Assembly: GCA_023664365.1 (NCBI GenBank) | Contig: JAMPFR010000016.1 | Span: 1-61,753 of the forward strand | DNA length: 61,753 nt | Direction: 5' to 3' | Source of the DNA: Acetatifactor muris | GTDB taxonomy: Bacteria; Bacillota; Clostridia; Lachnospirales; Lachnospiraceae | Shown: piece by piece, positions 34,134 to 43,727 of the stretch | Layout: each line of letters begins with the position of its first letter | Numbering within the stretch: the first letter of the stretch is position 1 | Program-made: the position numbers and the translations under genes | Notes under the pieces: model-generated | What the model was told of the DNA's origin: nothing | The model's database searches: none | The model's input: only the letters and a program-made list of their open reading frames with translations

Positions 34134-34239
34134 TGTATTTTCTCCTTCTTACTTTTTAATATAACGCAATCTTACGGAAACGCCGAAAGCCTTCTGCCTC
34201 CGGCGTCGCGGCGTTGCGCGCACCGCGGCTCATTCCGGC

Positions 34240-35406
34240 TTACTTGAACAGGCTTGCGGAAATAACCATCCGCTGAACCTCGGAAGTGCCCTCGTAAATC
34301 TCGGTAATCTTTGCGTCACGCATCATGCGCTCTACATCATACTCTCTGATGTAGCCGTAACCTCCGTGAAGCTGTACCGCCTTGGTGGTAACCTCCATGG
34401 CAACCTCCGCCGCATACAGCTTAGCCTGCGCAGCTTCCACAGAATAGGAAATCTTCGGGTTGCTCCTGTACTCGTCCTTCTTAAGCGCAGCCTTGTATAC
34501 CAGCATCTTGGCAGCCTCAACCTTAGTTGCCATGTCAGCCAGCTGGAACTGGGTATTCTGGAAACCGCTGATGGATTTGCCGAACTGCTTTCTCTCCTGG
34601 GTATAAGCGATGGTCCTCTCGAGGGCGCCCTCCGCAATCCCCAGCGCCTGTGCAGCGATACCGATACGTCCGCCGTCCAGGGTGTGCATTGCAATATTAA
34701 AGCCCTTACCCTTCTGCCCCAGCAGATTATCCTTGGGAATACGGCAGTCCGTGAAAATCAGCTCGTAAGTAGAAGAACCCCTGATACCCATCTTCTTCTC
34801 CTTGGTGCCGAAGGAAAAGCCGGGCGTACCTTTTTCAACAATGAAAGCGGAAATCTCTTTCAGCTTTTTGCCTTTTTTCTCAACGGTGCCTGTCACGGCA
34901 ATTACAATGTAAACGTCAGCTTCCTTGCCGTTGGTGATAAAGCACTTGGAGCCGTTTAAAATCCACTCATCCCCGTCCAGTACAGCCTTAGTCTGCTGTC
35001 CCTGGGCGTCGGTGCCCGCGCCGGGCTCCGTCAGGCCGAACGCGCCAACCTTGCGGCCGCTTGCCAGATCGGGAAGATACTTCTGCTTCTGCTCCTCTGT
35101 GCCGTAGGTCAAAATGGGATCAATGCAGAGAGAGGTGTGGGCGGAAACAATAACGCCGGTGGTGCCGCAGACCTTGGAAAGCTCCTCCACGCACATAACA
35201 TAGGTCAGAATATCACAGCCCTGTCCGCCGTACTCCTTGGGAACAGGAATGCCCATGAAGCCGTACTTTGCCATCTTTTCCACAGTCTCTCTGGGGAAGC
35301 GCTCTTCCTCATCAACCTCCTGCGCCAGAGGCTTTACCTCATTCTCGGCAAAGTCCCTGAACAGCTGTCTCGCCATCTCATGTTCTTTGGATAATGTAAA
35401 ATCCAT
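34240..35406 (-). CDS. bcd: Butyryl-CoA (short-chain acyl-CoA) dehydrogenase
   Basis: A 388-aa flavoprotein with the acyl-CoA dehydrogenase fold: N-terminal helical domain, middle beta domain with [16 protein letters not shown], and C-terminal helical domain. The catalytic Glu is in [18 protein letters not shown], as in clostridial Bcd. It reduces crotonyl-CoA to butyryl-CoA using electrons from EtfAB. TGGAGGAATAAA precedes the start. The protein is close to family length. The neighbouring thl, crt and hbd genes make the butyrate direction certain in context. Confidence 0.96.
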   Translation of the reverse strand: MDFTLSKEHEMARQLFRDFAENEVKPLAQEVDEEERFPRETVEKMAKYGFMGIPVPKEYGGQGCDILTYVMCVEELSKVCGTTGVIVSAHTSLCIDPILTYGTEEQKQKYLPDLASGRKVGAFGLTEPGAGTDAQGQQTKAVLDGDEWILNGSKCFITNGKEADVYIVIAVTGTVEKKGKKLKEISAFIVEKGTPGFSFGTKEKKMGIRGSSTYELIFTDCRIPKDNLLGQKGKGFNIAMHTLDGGRIGIAAQALGIAEGALERTIAYTQERKQFGKSISGFQNTQFQLADMATKVEAAKMLVYKAALKKDEYRSNPKISYSVEAAQAKLYAAEVAMEVTTKAVQLHGGYGYIREYDVERMMRDAKITEIYEGTSEVQRMVISASLFK

Positions 35407-35471
35407 GATGTTTATTCCTCCATCTATCTATTTTTTTAAATGCAGTCACGCTGTTTTGAACACAACGCGCC

Positions 35472-36311
35472 TTACTTTGTATAGTTGTAGAAGCCCTCGC
35501 CGGTCTTCTTGCCCAGCTTGCCTGCCCGAACCATCTTTCTTAAGAGCGGAGCGGGAGCATATTTGGAATCGCCTGTCTCCGCATAGATGACCTCCATAAT
35601 AGCCAGAACGATATCCAGTCCGATATAGTCGCCAAGAGCCAGGGGACCCATGGGATGATTTGCGCCCAGCTGCATAGCCACATCGATGTCGGCAACGGAT
35701 GCAACACCTGCAGCATATACGTTAATTGCCTCGTTAATCATGGGAATCAGGATTCTGTTTACCACAAAGCCTGCGGCTTCATTTACCTCAACAGGCGTTT
35801 TGCCGATTTCCGCGGCAATGGCCTTGATCTTCTCCACCAGGTCTGCAGGGGTGTTGGCGCCCGCAATCACCTCCACCAGCTTCATCCTGTCGGCAGGATT
35901 GAAGAAGTGCATACCAATCAGAGGACGATCCAGCCCGTTGCCCATCTCCGTAATGGAAAGGGAAGAGGTATTGGATGCAAAAATGCAGTCCTTTTTCACA
36001 ATCTGCTGCAACTCCGCGAAGGTCTGCTTCTTGATTGCCATATTCTCAGGGCAAACCTCGATCACCAGATCGCACTCCGTACAAATATCCTTTAATCCGG
36101 TTACAATCTTTGCCGCAACCGCATCAGCCTTCTCCTGAGTAATCTTCTCCTTGCCCACCAGGAAATTCAGATTCTTCAGAATCTTTGCCTTACCGCCGTC
36201 AGCGAACTCCTGCTTAATGTCGCAGAGGCAGACCTCATAACCGTCTGTCATTGCAAATGCCTGCGCAATCCCGGCTCCCATGGTGCCGGCACCGATAATA
36301 CCTACCTTCAT
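35472..36311 (-). CDS. hbd: 3-hydroxybutyryl-CoA dehydrogenase
   Basis: A 279-aa enzyme. The Rossmann motif GIIGAGTMGAGIAQAFA at the N-terminus binds NAD(P). The catalytic His is in GMHFFNPADRMKLVEVI, and the C-terminal helical domain starts near GFVVNRILIPMINEA. It reduces acetoacetyl-CoA to 3-hydroxybutyryl-CoA. The 96-nt gap before it, after crt, contains a long hairpin, and AAGGAGG lies before the ATG. Confidence 0.96.
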   Translation of the reverse strand: MKVGIIGAGTMGAGIAQAFAMTDGYEVCLCDIKQEFADGGKAKILKNLNFLVGKEKITQEKADAVAAKIVTGLKDICTECDLVIEVCPENMAIKKQTFAELQQIVKKDCIFASNTSSLSITEMGNGLDRPLIGMHFFNPADRMKLVEVIAGANTPADLVEKIKAIAAEIGKTPVEVNEAAGFVVNRILIPMINEAINVYAAGVASVADIDVAMQLGANHPMGPLALGDYIGLDIVLAIMEVIYAETGDSKYAPAPLLRKMVRAGKLGKKTGEGFYNYTK

Positions 36312-36343
36312 TGTGATTCCTCCTTGTATTTTATATGATATTA

Positions 36344-36392
36344 CAACACAGCCATACGGAATGAATGCTTCAGACCGTGCATGACTGTGTTG
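36344..36392. repeat. Long hairpin between crt and hbd
   Basis: CAACACAGCCATACGG pairs with CCGTGCATGACTGTGTTG (two interruptions) around a 15-nt loop. There is no T run. It is inside the operon and probably acts as an mRNA processing or stability element. Confidence 0.6.
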
Positions 36393-36407
36393 ATGCTTTA
36401 CCGAAAA

Positions 36408-37241
36408 TCAGGCGTTCTTGAAGGGCTCCTTCACCTTGTCCTTGTTCTTGTCCAGGAAAAATGCCATGCCGTACTTCTGATCCTCCGTCTCGAAGCAGGC
36501 GCCGAACAGCTTCTCCTCTATGACAAGGGCTTCATCCATATCCTCGTCAAGTCCCTCGTCTATGGCCTTTTTACAGTTACGAACGGCAATGGGCGCATTC
36601 TTCGCTATGGCGCCGGCCATCTTCTCAGCCGCCGCCATCAGAACCTCCTGAGCCGTCTTCGTCACATTGCCCTCCGCATCCGTCTCAGCGGAAAACACCT
36701 CGTTTACCAGACCGATTCTCAAAGCCTCCGGAGCCTTGATGTTGCGGGCTGTGTAAATCATCTGCTTTGCCATGCCTGCGCCTACCAGGCGGGCCAGCCT
36801 CTGGGTTCCCCCGAAGCCCGGCGTAATCCCCAGCCCCACCTCCGGCTGTCCGAACACCGCATTGTCGGAACAAAGCCTGATGTCGCAGCTCATGGAAATC
36901 TCACAGCCGCCGCCCAGGGCAAAGCCGTTTACCGCCGCAATCACAGGGATCGGGAAGGTCTCCAGTCTGCGGAACACGTCATTGCCCTTCTTGCCGAAAG
37001 CCTCGCCTTCCGCCTTCGTCAGCGTGCTCATCTCACCGATATCCGCGCCGGCCACAAAGGACTTCTGTCCCGCGCCGGTGAGGATAAGGCAGCGTACCTC
37101 ATTCAGATTCACCCCGTCCAGAACGGCATTCAACTCATCCAGCACCTGGGAATTCAAGGCGTTCAGCGCCTTTTCACGGTTGATGGTGATGGTTGCAATG
37201 TTACCCTTCTGCTCGTACAATACAAATTCCATGCTTGCCAA
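36408..37241 (-). CDS. crt: 3-hydroxybutyryl-CoA dehydratase (crotonase)
   Basis: A 277-aa crotonase-family enzyme that dehydrates 3-hydroxybutyryl-CoA to crotonyl-CoA. The oxyanion-hole segment is AVNGFALGGGCEISMSCDIR; catalytic Glu residues are in GGGCE and FGQPEVGLGITPGFGGTQ. It is slightly longer than the usual 260 residues because of an insertion around TDAEGNVTKTA. Follows thl after 27 nt. Confidence 0.95.
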   Translation of the reverse strand: MASMEFVLYEQKGNIATITINREKALNALNSQVLDELNAVLDGVNLNEVRCLILTGAGQKSFVAGADIGEMSTLTKAEGEAFGKKGNDVFRRLETFPIPVIAAVNGFALGGGCEISMSCDIRLCSDNAVFGQPEVGLGITPGFGGTQRLARLVGAGMAKQMIYTARNIKAPEALRIGLVNEVFSAETDAEGNVTKTAQEVLMAAAEKMAGAIAKNAPIAVRNCKKAIDEGLDEDMDEALVIEEKLFGACFETEDQKYGMAFFLDKNKDKVKEPFKNA

Positions 37242-37268
37242 TCCTCCAAAATCCTTTATTCTTCGTTA

Positions 37269-38453
37269 TTAATCTTCTATCTTTACAATGGTGGAGCAGC
37301 CCATGCCGCCGCCGATACACAGCGTAGCCAGGCCGGTCTTTGCGCCCTTTGCCTGCATCTCATGAAGCAATGTCACCAGAATACGGCAGCCGGAAGCTCC
37401 CACGGGATGGCCCAGGGCAATGGCGCCGCCGTTGGGGTTCAGCTGTTTGTCCACATCAATGCCCAGTTCTTTGCCCACTGCAACGGACTGTGCCGCAAAC
37501 GCCTCGTTTGCCTCGATAATGTCAAAGTCTTCAATCTTCATGCCGGTCTTAGCCAGCACCTTCTTTGTGGACGCAACAGGGCCGATACCCATGATCTCGG
37601 GACGAACGCCTGCCAGCGCGCCTGCCACAAAGGTAGCCATGGGCTTAACGCCCAGCTCCTTTGCCTTCTCCTCGCTCATCACTACGATTGCCGCCGCGCC
37701 GTCGTTGATACCGGAAGCATTGCCGGCAGTCACAAAGCCGTCGGGATTGATAGGACGGAGCTTCTGCAGGCCTTCCATTGTGGAACCTGCACGAGGGCCC
37801 TCGTCAACCTTGAACTCAATGGTCTCCTTCTTTTTCTTCACCGTGACGGGAACAATCTCCTTATCAAAAGCGCCGGACTTCTGCGCTGCCTCGGCCTTCT
37901 GCTGGCTCTTTAAAGCAAACTCATCCAGTTCTTCACGGGTCAGCCCCCACTCCCGGCAGATATTGTCGGCCGTCATAATCATATGGTAATCATTGAATGC
38001 ATCCCACAGGGCGTCCTTAATCATGGTGTCAACCAAGATGCCGTTGTTCATCCTGTAACCGTAGCGGGCCTGGGGAATCGCATAGGGCGCCATGGACATA
38101 TTTTCCATACCGCCTGCCACCACGACATCGGCGTCTCCCGCCATAATCATCTGTGCCGCCTGGTTCACGCAGTTTAAGCCCGAGCCGCACACTACGTTCA
38201 TGGTAACGGCGGGTACTTCAATGGGAAGACCTGCCTTGATGGACGCCTGGCGGGCTACATTCTGCCCCTGGGCTGCCTGGATAACGCATCCCATATAAAC
38301 CTGGTCAACATCCTCCGGCTTAACGCCGGCCCTGTTCAAGGCCTCCTTGATGACGATTGCACCCAGCTCGGCAGCGGGGGTGGTGCTCAGGGTGCCGCCC
38401 ATGGTACCGATTGCGGTACGACATGCTCCGGCTAAAACTACTTTCTTTGCCAT
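37269..38453 (-). CDS. thlA: Acetyl-CoA acetyltransferase (thiolase)
   Basis: A 394-aa biosynthetic thiolase that condenses two acetyl-CoA to acetoacetyl-CoA, the first step of the operon. The acylated Cys is in [14 protein letters not shown], the catalytic His in [14 protein letters not shown] and the second Cys in [11 protein letters not shown] chose the ATG at 38453 since GGAGGAAAAAAAC precedes it directly; an in-frame TTG 5 codons earlier lies within the ribosome site and is rejected. First gene of the operon, with a promoter at 38516-38544. Confidence 0.96.
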   Translation of the reverse strand: MAKKVVLAGACRTAIGTMGGTLSTTPAAELGAIVIKEALNRAGVKPEDVDQVYMGCVIQAAQGQNVARQASIKAGLPIEVPAVTMNVVCGSGLNCVNQAAQMIMAGDADVVVAGGMENMSMAPYAIPQARYGYRMNNGILVDTMIKDALWDAFNDYHMIMTADNICREWGLTREELDEFALKSQQKAEAAQKSGAFDKEIVPVTVKKKKETIEFKVDEGPRAGSTMEGLQKLRPINPDGFVTAGNASGINDGAAAIVVMSEEKAKELGVKPMATFVAGALAGVRPEIMGIGPVASTKKVLAKTGMKIEDFDIIEANEAFAAQSVAVGKELGIDVDKQLNPNGGAIALGHPVGASGCRILVTLLHEMQAKGAKTGLATLCIGGGMGCSTIVKIED

Positions 38454-38515
38454 GTTTTTTTCCTCCAATGATTTTATTTTTTGATTGTTATTTTTTTGTC
38501 ATAACCCTATCTTTA

Positions 38516-38544
38516 AGTGTACCATAGTCACAGGTGATTTGCAA
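38516..38544 (-). promoter_or_regulatory. Promoter of the butyrate operon
   Basis: On the minus strand TTGCAA (38544-38539) and TACACT (38521-38516) have a 17-nt spacer. It overlaps the last codons of the ABC transporter gene; the leader is about 55 nt and AT-rich. Confidence 0.6.
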
Positions 38545-40219
38545 TGAATTTTCCCTGAAAAAAAAGAACTTTATCCGCCGCGTCGATAAAATCTTCCTTA
38601 TGGGAAATTACCAGCGCCGTTTTCCGTATGGCCGATTTCCCATCCCCCGTCACCGCTTTCAGCGCCCTGACGGCCCGGCTGTCCGCCCCGGTGTCAAAGG
38701 CAGAAGAAAATTCATCCAGAAGCATGATCGGCGCGTGGCTGTACAGCGCCCGGGCAAAGCAGATCAGCTGCCGCTCCCCGCCGGAAAAGTTGCCGCCCCC
38801 GCTCTCCGCCATAGTATGGATTCCCTCCGGAAACCTTTTCACCATCTCGCCCAGCCCCGTCAGCTCCAGCACACAGGCAAGCCGCTCCCTGTCAGGCTCC
38901 TCTCCCAACAGGATATTTTCTTCTATCGTCCCCAGAAACAGCTTCTGATTCTGTTCCACATAAGTAAAATTCTCAAACCAGCTTTCCGCCGGCATATCAT
39001 CCTGGCTCTGCCCGAAGACTCTGATCGTCCCGGCGTTCTTTTTCTGCAGCCCCAGCAGCACCTTCATCAGGGTACTCTTTCCGCAGCCCACTTCTCCCTT
39101 TATAGCCAGATAGGTATTTGCCCCCGCTTCCAGTGAAACATCCGAGATTCCGCTGCCGTTTTCATAGGCAAAGCCCACTCCCGCTATCTCCACCGCTGCG
39201 GCAGCCGGGTCTGCCTCTGCCCGAATCTCTTTTGTATCATCAGTCGCTGCAGAGCTGTCAATGACAGAAAAGACACGCTCCATGGAGGACAGTATGGGCT
39301 GAAGATCAAGCGTCATCCCGCAGAAATCCACAATCCCCGCCAGCACGCCGCCTGCCAGCGACGGAATGATCGTCAGCACCGACAGGGGCAGCTCCCCCTT
39401 TAAGAACAGGAACACCCCCAGCCCCACAGCTGCGCCGGTATACAGGAAATTACAGATATTGCTGACGGAAACCCGCCCGGCCGTATAGAGCATGAACCGT
39501 CTCCTGATTTTCCTGCCGAGCATAATGACCCCGCCGGTCTTCTCCTGCTCCGCTTCCTCCTGCCGATACGTCCTGATGGTCTCCGCCATGGACAGACTGT
39601 CCCCCAGCCTGTCCATGAAGTCGCCGTTGTTCTCCTGCTGCTCTTTACTGACCTTCCTGACTTTCGGCTGTATCAGGCGATTGTAAAGAAGGGACAGCGC
39701 TGCGCACACCAGCGCCCCCGCTCCCAGCATCGGGTGATAACAGCAAAGAGCCGCCATGCAGCCTGTGGCCTGAAGCACCGGCATCAAAAGCATCCCCAGG
39801 GCATAGGTAAGAAATGAGGCGATGACGCTGCAGTCGTTGATCAGCCTTGCGCTCCTGTCTCCGGCCTTTTCTTCCGCCCCGCTGCCGGGCCGAAACACCA
39901 GATACGCCCTGAACAGATCCTTTTTGATCTTATTCGTAAGATACAGATTCACATAATCCATCACTCCTGCAAAGAATATCATCACCAGCAGCGCCAAAAG
40001 GTAAATAAGCAGAAGTCTGACGATCCCGGCAGTCTTTTCATCATATGCCCCCGCCCCGAAAAAGTCTATTGCCGCTTTCTGAAGGGATGCAGCCGAAAGG
40101 GTGGCAAATACATCCTGAGCGGAAAAGAGAACCAATGCGGGAATATACAGCCACCATATCTTCTTCACATAGGACAGCGTCCTTTTTATAAGTTCTTTAT
40201 CTTTCACATTGTTTTTCAT
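38528..40219 (-). CDS. ABC exporter half-transporter, ATPase fused to permease (second subunit)
   Basis: A 563-aa protein: six-helix exporter domain (about 1-310) and ATPase domain (about 340-560). Walker A is GEVGCGKST, the signature motif is FSGGE instead of LSGGQ, and Walker B is PIMLLDEFSSAFD, where a Phe-Ser replaces the usual Pro-Thr after Glu. An H-loop His is present in VISHKEDF. Its start overlaps the stop of the 40216 gene by 4 nt (ATGA). The two proteins should form a heterodimeric exporter; substrate unknown. Confidence 0.88.
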   Translation of the reverse strand: MKNNVKDKELIKRTLSYVKKIWWLYIPALVLFSAQDVFATLSAASLQKAAIDFFGAGAYDEKTAGIVRLLLIYLLALLVMIFFAGVMDYVNLYLTNKIKKDLFRAYLVFRPGSGAEEKAGDRSARLINDCSVIASFLTYALGMLLMPVLQATGCMAALCCYHPMLGAGALVCAALSLLYNRLIQPKVRKVSKEQQENNGDFMDRLGDSLSMAETIRTYRQEEAEQEKTGGVIMLGRKIRRRFMLYTAGRVSVSNICNFLYTGAAVGLGVFLFLKGELPLSVLTIIPSLAGGVLAGIVDFCGMTLDLQPILSSMERVFSVIDSSAATDDTKEIRAEADPAAAAVEIAGVGFAYENGSGISDVSLEAGANTYLAIKGEVGCGKSTLMKVLLGLQKKNAGTIRVFGQSQDDMPAESWFENFTYVEQNQKLFLGTIEENILLGEEPDRERLACVLELTGLGEMVKRFPEGIHTMAESGGGNFSGGERQLICFARALYSHAPIMLLDEFSSAFDTGADSRAVRALKAVTGDGKSAIRKTALVISHKEDFIDAADKVLFFQGKFIANHL

Positions 40220-42099
40220 TTTATCCCTCCGATTTGATCCTCCGATCGATTCTCTGTCCCCATGGAGACAATTCGCTCCATGGAAGCAGTTCGTTCCATG
40301 GAAGCAGTTCGTTCCACGGATAACCTCCGTGCGTCCGGAAAAGCCGCTTCAAAGCCGTCGTCATGGGTGATCACAAGCACCGTCTGCCCTCCGCCTTTTT
40401 GCAGGATCCGATCCACCTGCCTGTAGATCACTTCGGATACATCACTGCTTAAGTTCGCCGTAGGTTCATCCAAAACGATCATATCCGCCCCGGACAACAG
40501 CGCCCGGCTGACGGAAATACACTTTTTCTGTCCTCCCGACAGGTTGACGCCCTTTTGCTCTATGGCGGCCTCCAGGCCTCCCGGCATTCCGTCCAGCACC
40601 CGGCTCACCCCGGTGGAATCGCACCATTCCCGCACCGCCCGGACGGAAAGGGATTCGTTCCCCTTTCTGATGTTGTCCAGAATGCTTCCCCGGAACAAAA
40701 CAGGATCCTGTTCCCCAATGACCACCCGTGACCGCAGGGCGTGAAGACTCCGATCCTGCGGATCCTCTGCCCTTTCCTGTCCCGCCGGGCAGTATTCAAT
40801 GGTTCCTCCCTCAGGCAGATACAGGCCTGTGAGCAACTTGGAAAAGGTGGACTTCCCCGCTCCGTTTCTTCCGGTCAGCAGGTACAGACGGTTTCTTTCC
40901 AGATCACAGTTCCATCCCAGCAGGACGTGGGTTTCCCCGGAATATCCGAAGGTAAGATCCCTGACCCTGCAGAAAACCTCGTGAGATTCCCTGCCGTCAA
41001 AGCTGCGCCCCGAATCCGGGACAGCCTTCAACCCGGGTCCGTCCTGCCCTGGCATTTCCTCCCGAAAGCGGTAACTGCCGCAGTTTGCGTATGCCTCCTG
41101 CTCCGATTCCAGACTCCACACCTCCGCCACTCTCTGCAGGGAAGCTATATCCTGCTGAAGGGTTCCCAGAATCTGAACCATAGACTGGATCACCGCCGCA
41201 ACGGAAAGCGCCAGGGTAATCACTGTGACACATTCCGCCAGAGCCATTTCCCCCCGCATGTAGGACAGCGCCGGATAAAAAATGCCAAACAGCATGGGAA
41301 GCATGGAACACAAAAAACCTCCCGACATCATCAGGCAAATAGGCGGCAGCTGCCTGCGGTACTGTCCCTCCGCCGCCTTCAGGGCATTTTGGTATCTTGT
41401 AAACGCCCATTTCTGCGCCTTTTCCACCTGCACCGTCTCCAGATTTCCAAGCAGATCTCCGGACACACTCTCCGCCTCCCCCAAGGCGTCGAATATCTTC
41501 TTCCGACAGCCCTGCATGGGCCTGGACACAATCAACTGCAGCAGGAAAGCGCCGGCGATCACCAGTATCATAAACAGACAGAACAAAGGCCTGATCAGGA
41601 GGATCGCTGCCATGGAGGCTGCAATCCTGCAGATATTGGACGTCAGCTTCCACAGCTCCGACGTCCATAGGTCGGCAGCGCCGAGAAGATCCGACGTGCC
41701 CCGCACATACACATCCCCGGCGTTCAGATTCCGGATATCCTTCATCCGTGCCTTCAGCAGGGAATGTGAAAACCGCTTCTGATAACGTTCTATCACGTCA
41801 CAGCGCAGTTTCACCTTGTACCCCTGCTCCGCTGCCGCTACAAGGCACACCCCCAGCAGAGCTGCCAGCATACGGTACACCGCCCCCCAGGGATCGGCGC
41901 CGCTCTCCATCTGACCCGCAAGCCGGCCCAGCATATCCGCGTAATACACATTGAACACAGCGGCCGCCGCTGCCAGGATAAACATACCTGCCATATGCAG
42001 TCCCACATACCTTTTACCCAAAGGCTTCAGGGCCGCCTGAATCGCTTTCAACATTTTATTATTCCTCCTTATCTTTTTCGCCCTTTCGGATAAAGCCAC
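40216..42099 (-). CDS. ABC exporter half-transporter, ATPase fused to permease (first subunit)
   Basis: A 627-aa protein with a basic N-terminus, exporter membrane domain (about 25-320) and ATPase domain (about 375-590). Walker A is GRNGAGKST, the signature motif NLSGGQ and Walker B MIVLDEPTANLS, all canonical, whereas the partner subunit has degenerate signatures. The last 35 residues are a low-complexity tail of tandem SMERTA-type units encoded by an 18-bp repeat. A ribosome site AAGGAGG precedes the ATG. A CydCD-like or peptide/antibiotic exporter is possible; no cargo gene is adjacent. Confidence 0.88.
   Translation of the reverse strand: MALSERAKKIRRNNKMLKAIQAALKPLGKRYVGLHMAGMFILAAAAAVFNVYYADMLGRLAGQMESGADPWGAVYRMLAALLGVCLVAAAEQGYKVKLRCDVIERYQKRFSHSLLKARMKDIRNLNAGDVYVRGTSDLLGAADLWTSELWKLTSNICRIAASMAAILLIRPLFCLFMILVIAGAFLLQLIVSRPMQGCRKKIFDALGEAESVSGDLLGNLETVQVEKAQKWAFTRYQNALKAAEGQYRRQLPPICLMMSGGFLCSMLPMLFGIFYPALSYMRGEMALAECVTVITLALSVAAVIQSMVQILGTLQQDIASLQRVAEVWSLESEQEAYANCGSYRFREEMPGQDGPGLKAVPDSGRSFDGRESHEVFCRVRDLTFGYSGETHVLLGWNCDLERNRLYLLTGRNGAGKSTFSKLLTGLYLPEGGTIEYCPAGQERAEDPQDRSLHALRSRVVIGEQDPVLFRGSILDNIRKGNESLSVRAVREWCDSTGVSRVLDGMPGGLEAAIEQKGVNLSGGQKKCISVSRALLSGADMIVLDEPTANLSSDVSEVIYRQVDRILQKGGGQTVLVITHDDGFEAAFPDARRLSVERTASMERTASMERIVSMGTENRSEDQIGGIK
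40272..40320. repeat. 18-bp tandem repeat in the exporter gene
   Basis: About 2.7 copies of TTCGTTCCATGGAAGCAG in frame, coding the S-M-E-R-T-A units near the C-terminus. Slippage here would change tail length by 6 residues without a frameshift. Confidence 0.85.
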
Positions 42100-42171
42100 T
42101 GTAGCACAGGGAAAAAAAGATTGAGAAATTTGATGCCAAATGCGGAAAATCTGATGTGAAATGCACGTCTA

Positions 42172-42200
42172 TTGACATATCCCCGCAGGCTGCGCATAAT
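42172..42200 (+). promoter_or_regulatory. Promoter of rarA
   Basis: TTGACA (42172-42177), 17-nt spacer, CATAAT (42195-42200). The leader is about 70 nt. The rest of the 176-nt divergent gap is AT-rich. Confidence 0.7.
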
Positions 42201-42275
42201 AATAGCGTCGGGATACAACCCGCATACCTTGAAATAACCACCTGTAAATCACTACCCCTAACGAAAGGCATTCAC

Positions 42276-43631
42276 ATGGATCAGCTTTCTCTTTTTGATA
42301 CACAGAGCGAACATTCCTTATCACCCGTCACGATGCCTCTGGCGGATCGGCTGCGCCCTCAGGGACTGGAGGATTACATCGGACAGACCCACCTTCTGGG
42401 CCCCGGTATGCTGCTGCGCCGGATGCTGGAGCAGGATCGGATACCCTCCATGATATTCTGGGGGCCGCCCGGCGTGGGCAAGACCACTCTGGCTAAAATC
42501 ATTGCCGGCCGCACAAAGTCCGACTTTGTGAATTTCAGCGCCGTCACCAGCGGCATCCGGGAAATCAAGGATATTATGAAGCAGGCGGAGGACAACAGGG
42601 CCTTCGGCGTCCGCACCCTGGTATTTGTAGACGAGATTCACCGTTTCAACAAGGCACAGCAGGACGCCTTTCTGCCCTATGTGGAAAAGGGCAGCATCAC
42701 CTTAATCGGCGCCACCACGGAAAACCCTTCCTTTGAAATCAATGCCGCGCTCCTGTCCCGGTGCAAGGTATTTGTACTGAAGGAGCTGACGGAGGAGGAT
42801 CTGTGCCGGCTGCTGTCCCGGGCTCTGACGGACAAAAAGGGCTTCGGCAGCATGGACGTCCGCATGGACAAAGAACTGCTGCCCGTCATTGCCGCCTTTG
42901 CAGACGGAGACGCACGCACCGCCCTGAATACTCTGGAAATGGCCGTGTTGAACGGGGAAATCTCTTCCGACGGCTCCATCACCGTGCAAAAAGAGACACT
43001 GGAACAGTGTCTGGGAAAGAAGACCTTATTATATGATAAAAAGGGGGAGGAGCATTATAACCTGATTTCCGCCCTCCACAAATCCATGCGCAATTCCGAC
43101 CCCGACGCCGCCGTGTACTGGCTGGCGCGAATGCTGGAGGCAGGGGAAGACCCTCTGTTTATCGCCCGCAGGCTGATCCGCTTTGCAAGCGAAGATGTGG
43201 GATTGGCGGACAGTCAGGCTCTGCCTCTGGCGGTGGCCGCATATCAGGCCTGCCACTTTAACGGTATGCCGGAATGCAATCTGAACCTGGCTCAGGCCGT
43301 CATCTATCTGTCTCTGGCCCCCCGCTCCAACGCGGTTTACCGGGCCTATGAAACGGCAAAGACGGACGCCCTGGCCCAGCTGGCGGAGCCCGTTCCTCTG
43401 GTTATCCGCAACGCCCCTACCCGGCTTATGAGCGATCTGCACTACGGCGACGGCTACATCTATGCCCATGACACGGAAGAAAAAATCGCCGCCATGACCT
43501 GCCTGCCGGAAAGTCTGAAGGACAGGCGTTATTATCTGCCCACGGAAGAGGGCGCAGAAGGAACCTTTAAAGAGAGGCTGGAACGCAGCCGCAGCTTCCG
43601 CCTGGACACACCCCCAAAGCGCCTCACATAA
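42276..43631 (+). CDS. rarA: Replication-associated recombination ATPase RarA/MgsA
   Basis: A 451-aa AAA+ ATPase related to clamp loaders and found at stalled replication forks. Walker A is GPPGVGKTTLAKII, Walker B FVDEIHRF, sensor 1 region IGATTENPSFEINAALLSRC, followed by the lid and the C-terminal tetramerisation domain (APRSNAVYRAYETAK). I chose the ATG at 42276 (MDQLSLFDTQ, a common RarA opening resembling a clamp-binding motif) with GAAAGG upstream; a longer frame from 42156 begins upstream of the promoter and is rejected. Ends before a bidirectional terminator. Confidence 0.95.
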   Translation: MDQLSLFDTQSEHSLSPVTMPLADRLRPQGLEDYIGQTHLLGPGMLLRRMLEQDRIPSMIFWGPPGVGKTTLAKIIAGRTKSDFVNFSAVTSGIREIKDIMKQAEDNRAFGVRTLVFVDEIHRFNKAQQDAFLPYVEKGSITLIGATTENPSFEINAALLSRCKVFVLKELTEEDLCRLLSRALTDKKGFGSMDVRMDKELLPVIAAFADGDARTALNTLEMAVLNGEISSDGSITVQKETLEQCLGKKTLLYDKKGEEHYNLISALHKSMRNSDPDAAVYWLARMLEAGEDPLFIARRLIRFASEDVGLADSQALPLAVAAYQACHFNGMPECNLNLAQAVIYLSLAPRSNAVYRAYETAKTDALAQLAEPVPLVIRNAPTRLMSDLHYGDGYIYAHDTEEKIAAMTCLPESLKDRRYYLPTEEGAEGTFKERLERSRSFRLDTPPKRLT

Positions 43632-43667
43632 TGCTCCCGAAAGACCACGTCGGATCCAAGCCCCACG

Positions 43668-43703
43668 AAAAAACAGCGGCTCCTGTTTAAGCCGCTGTTT
43701 TTT
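43668..43703. terminator. Bidirectional terminator between rarA and the DUF4234 gene
   Basis: AAAAAACAGCGGCT and AGCCGCTGTTTTTT form a perfect 14-bp stem with an 8-nt loop, usable from both strands of the convergent genes. Confidence 0.9.
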
Positions 43704-43727
43704 ACTCTCTTACTTTATGTATGCGTA

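Noticed and set aside
36381-37913. A 510-codon plus-strand open frame across crt and thl
   Set aside because: It is antisense to two well-conserved enzymes, has no ribosome site and has the Cys/His/Arg-rich composition of a shadow frame in GC-rich DNA.
42156-42275. Forty-codon N-terminal extension of RarA
   Set aside because: The extended start lies upstream of the TTGACA/CATAAT promoter and the extra residues do not resemble the family; the ATG at 42276 gives the standard opening.
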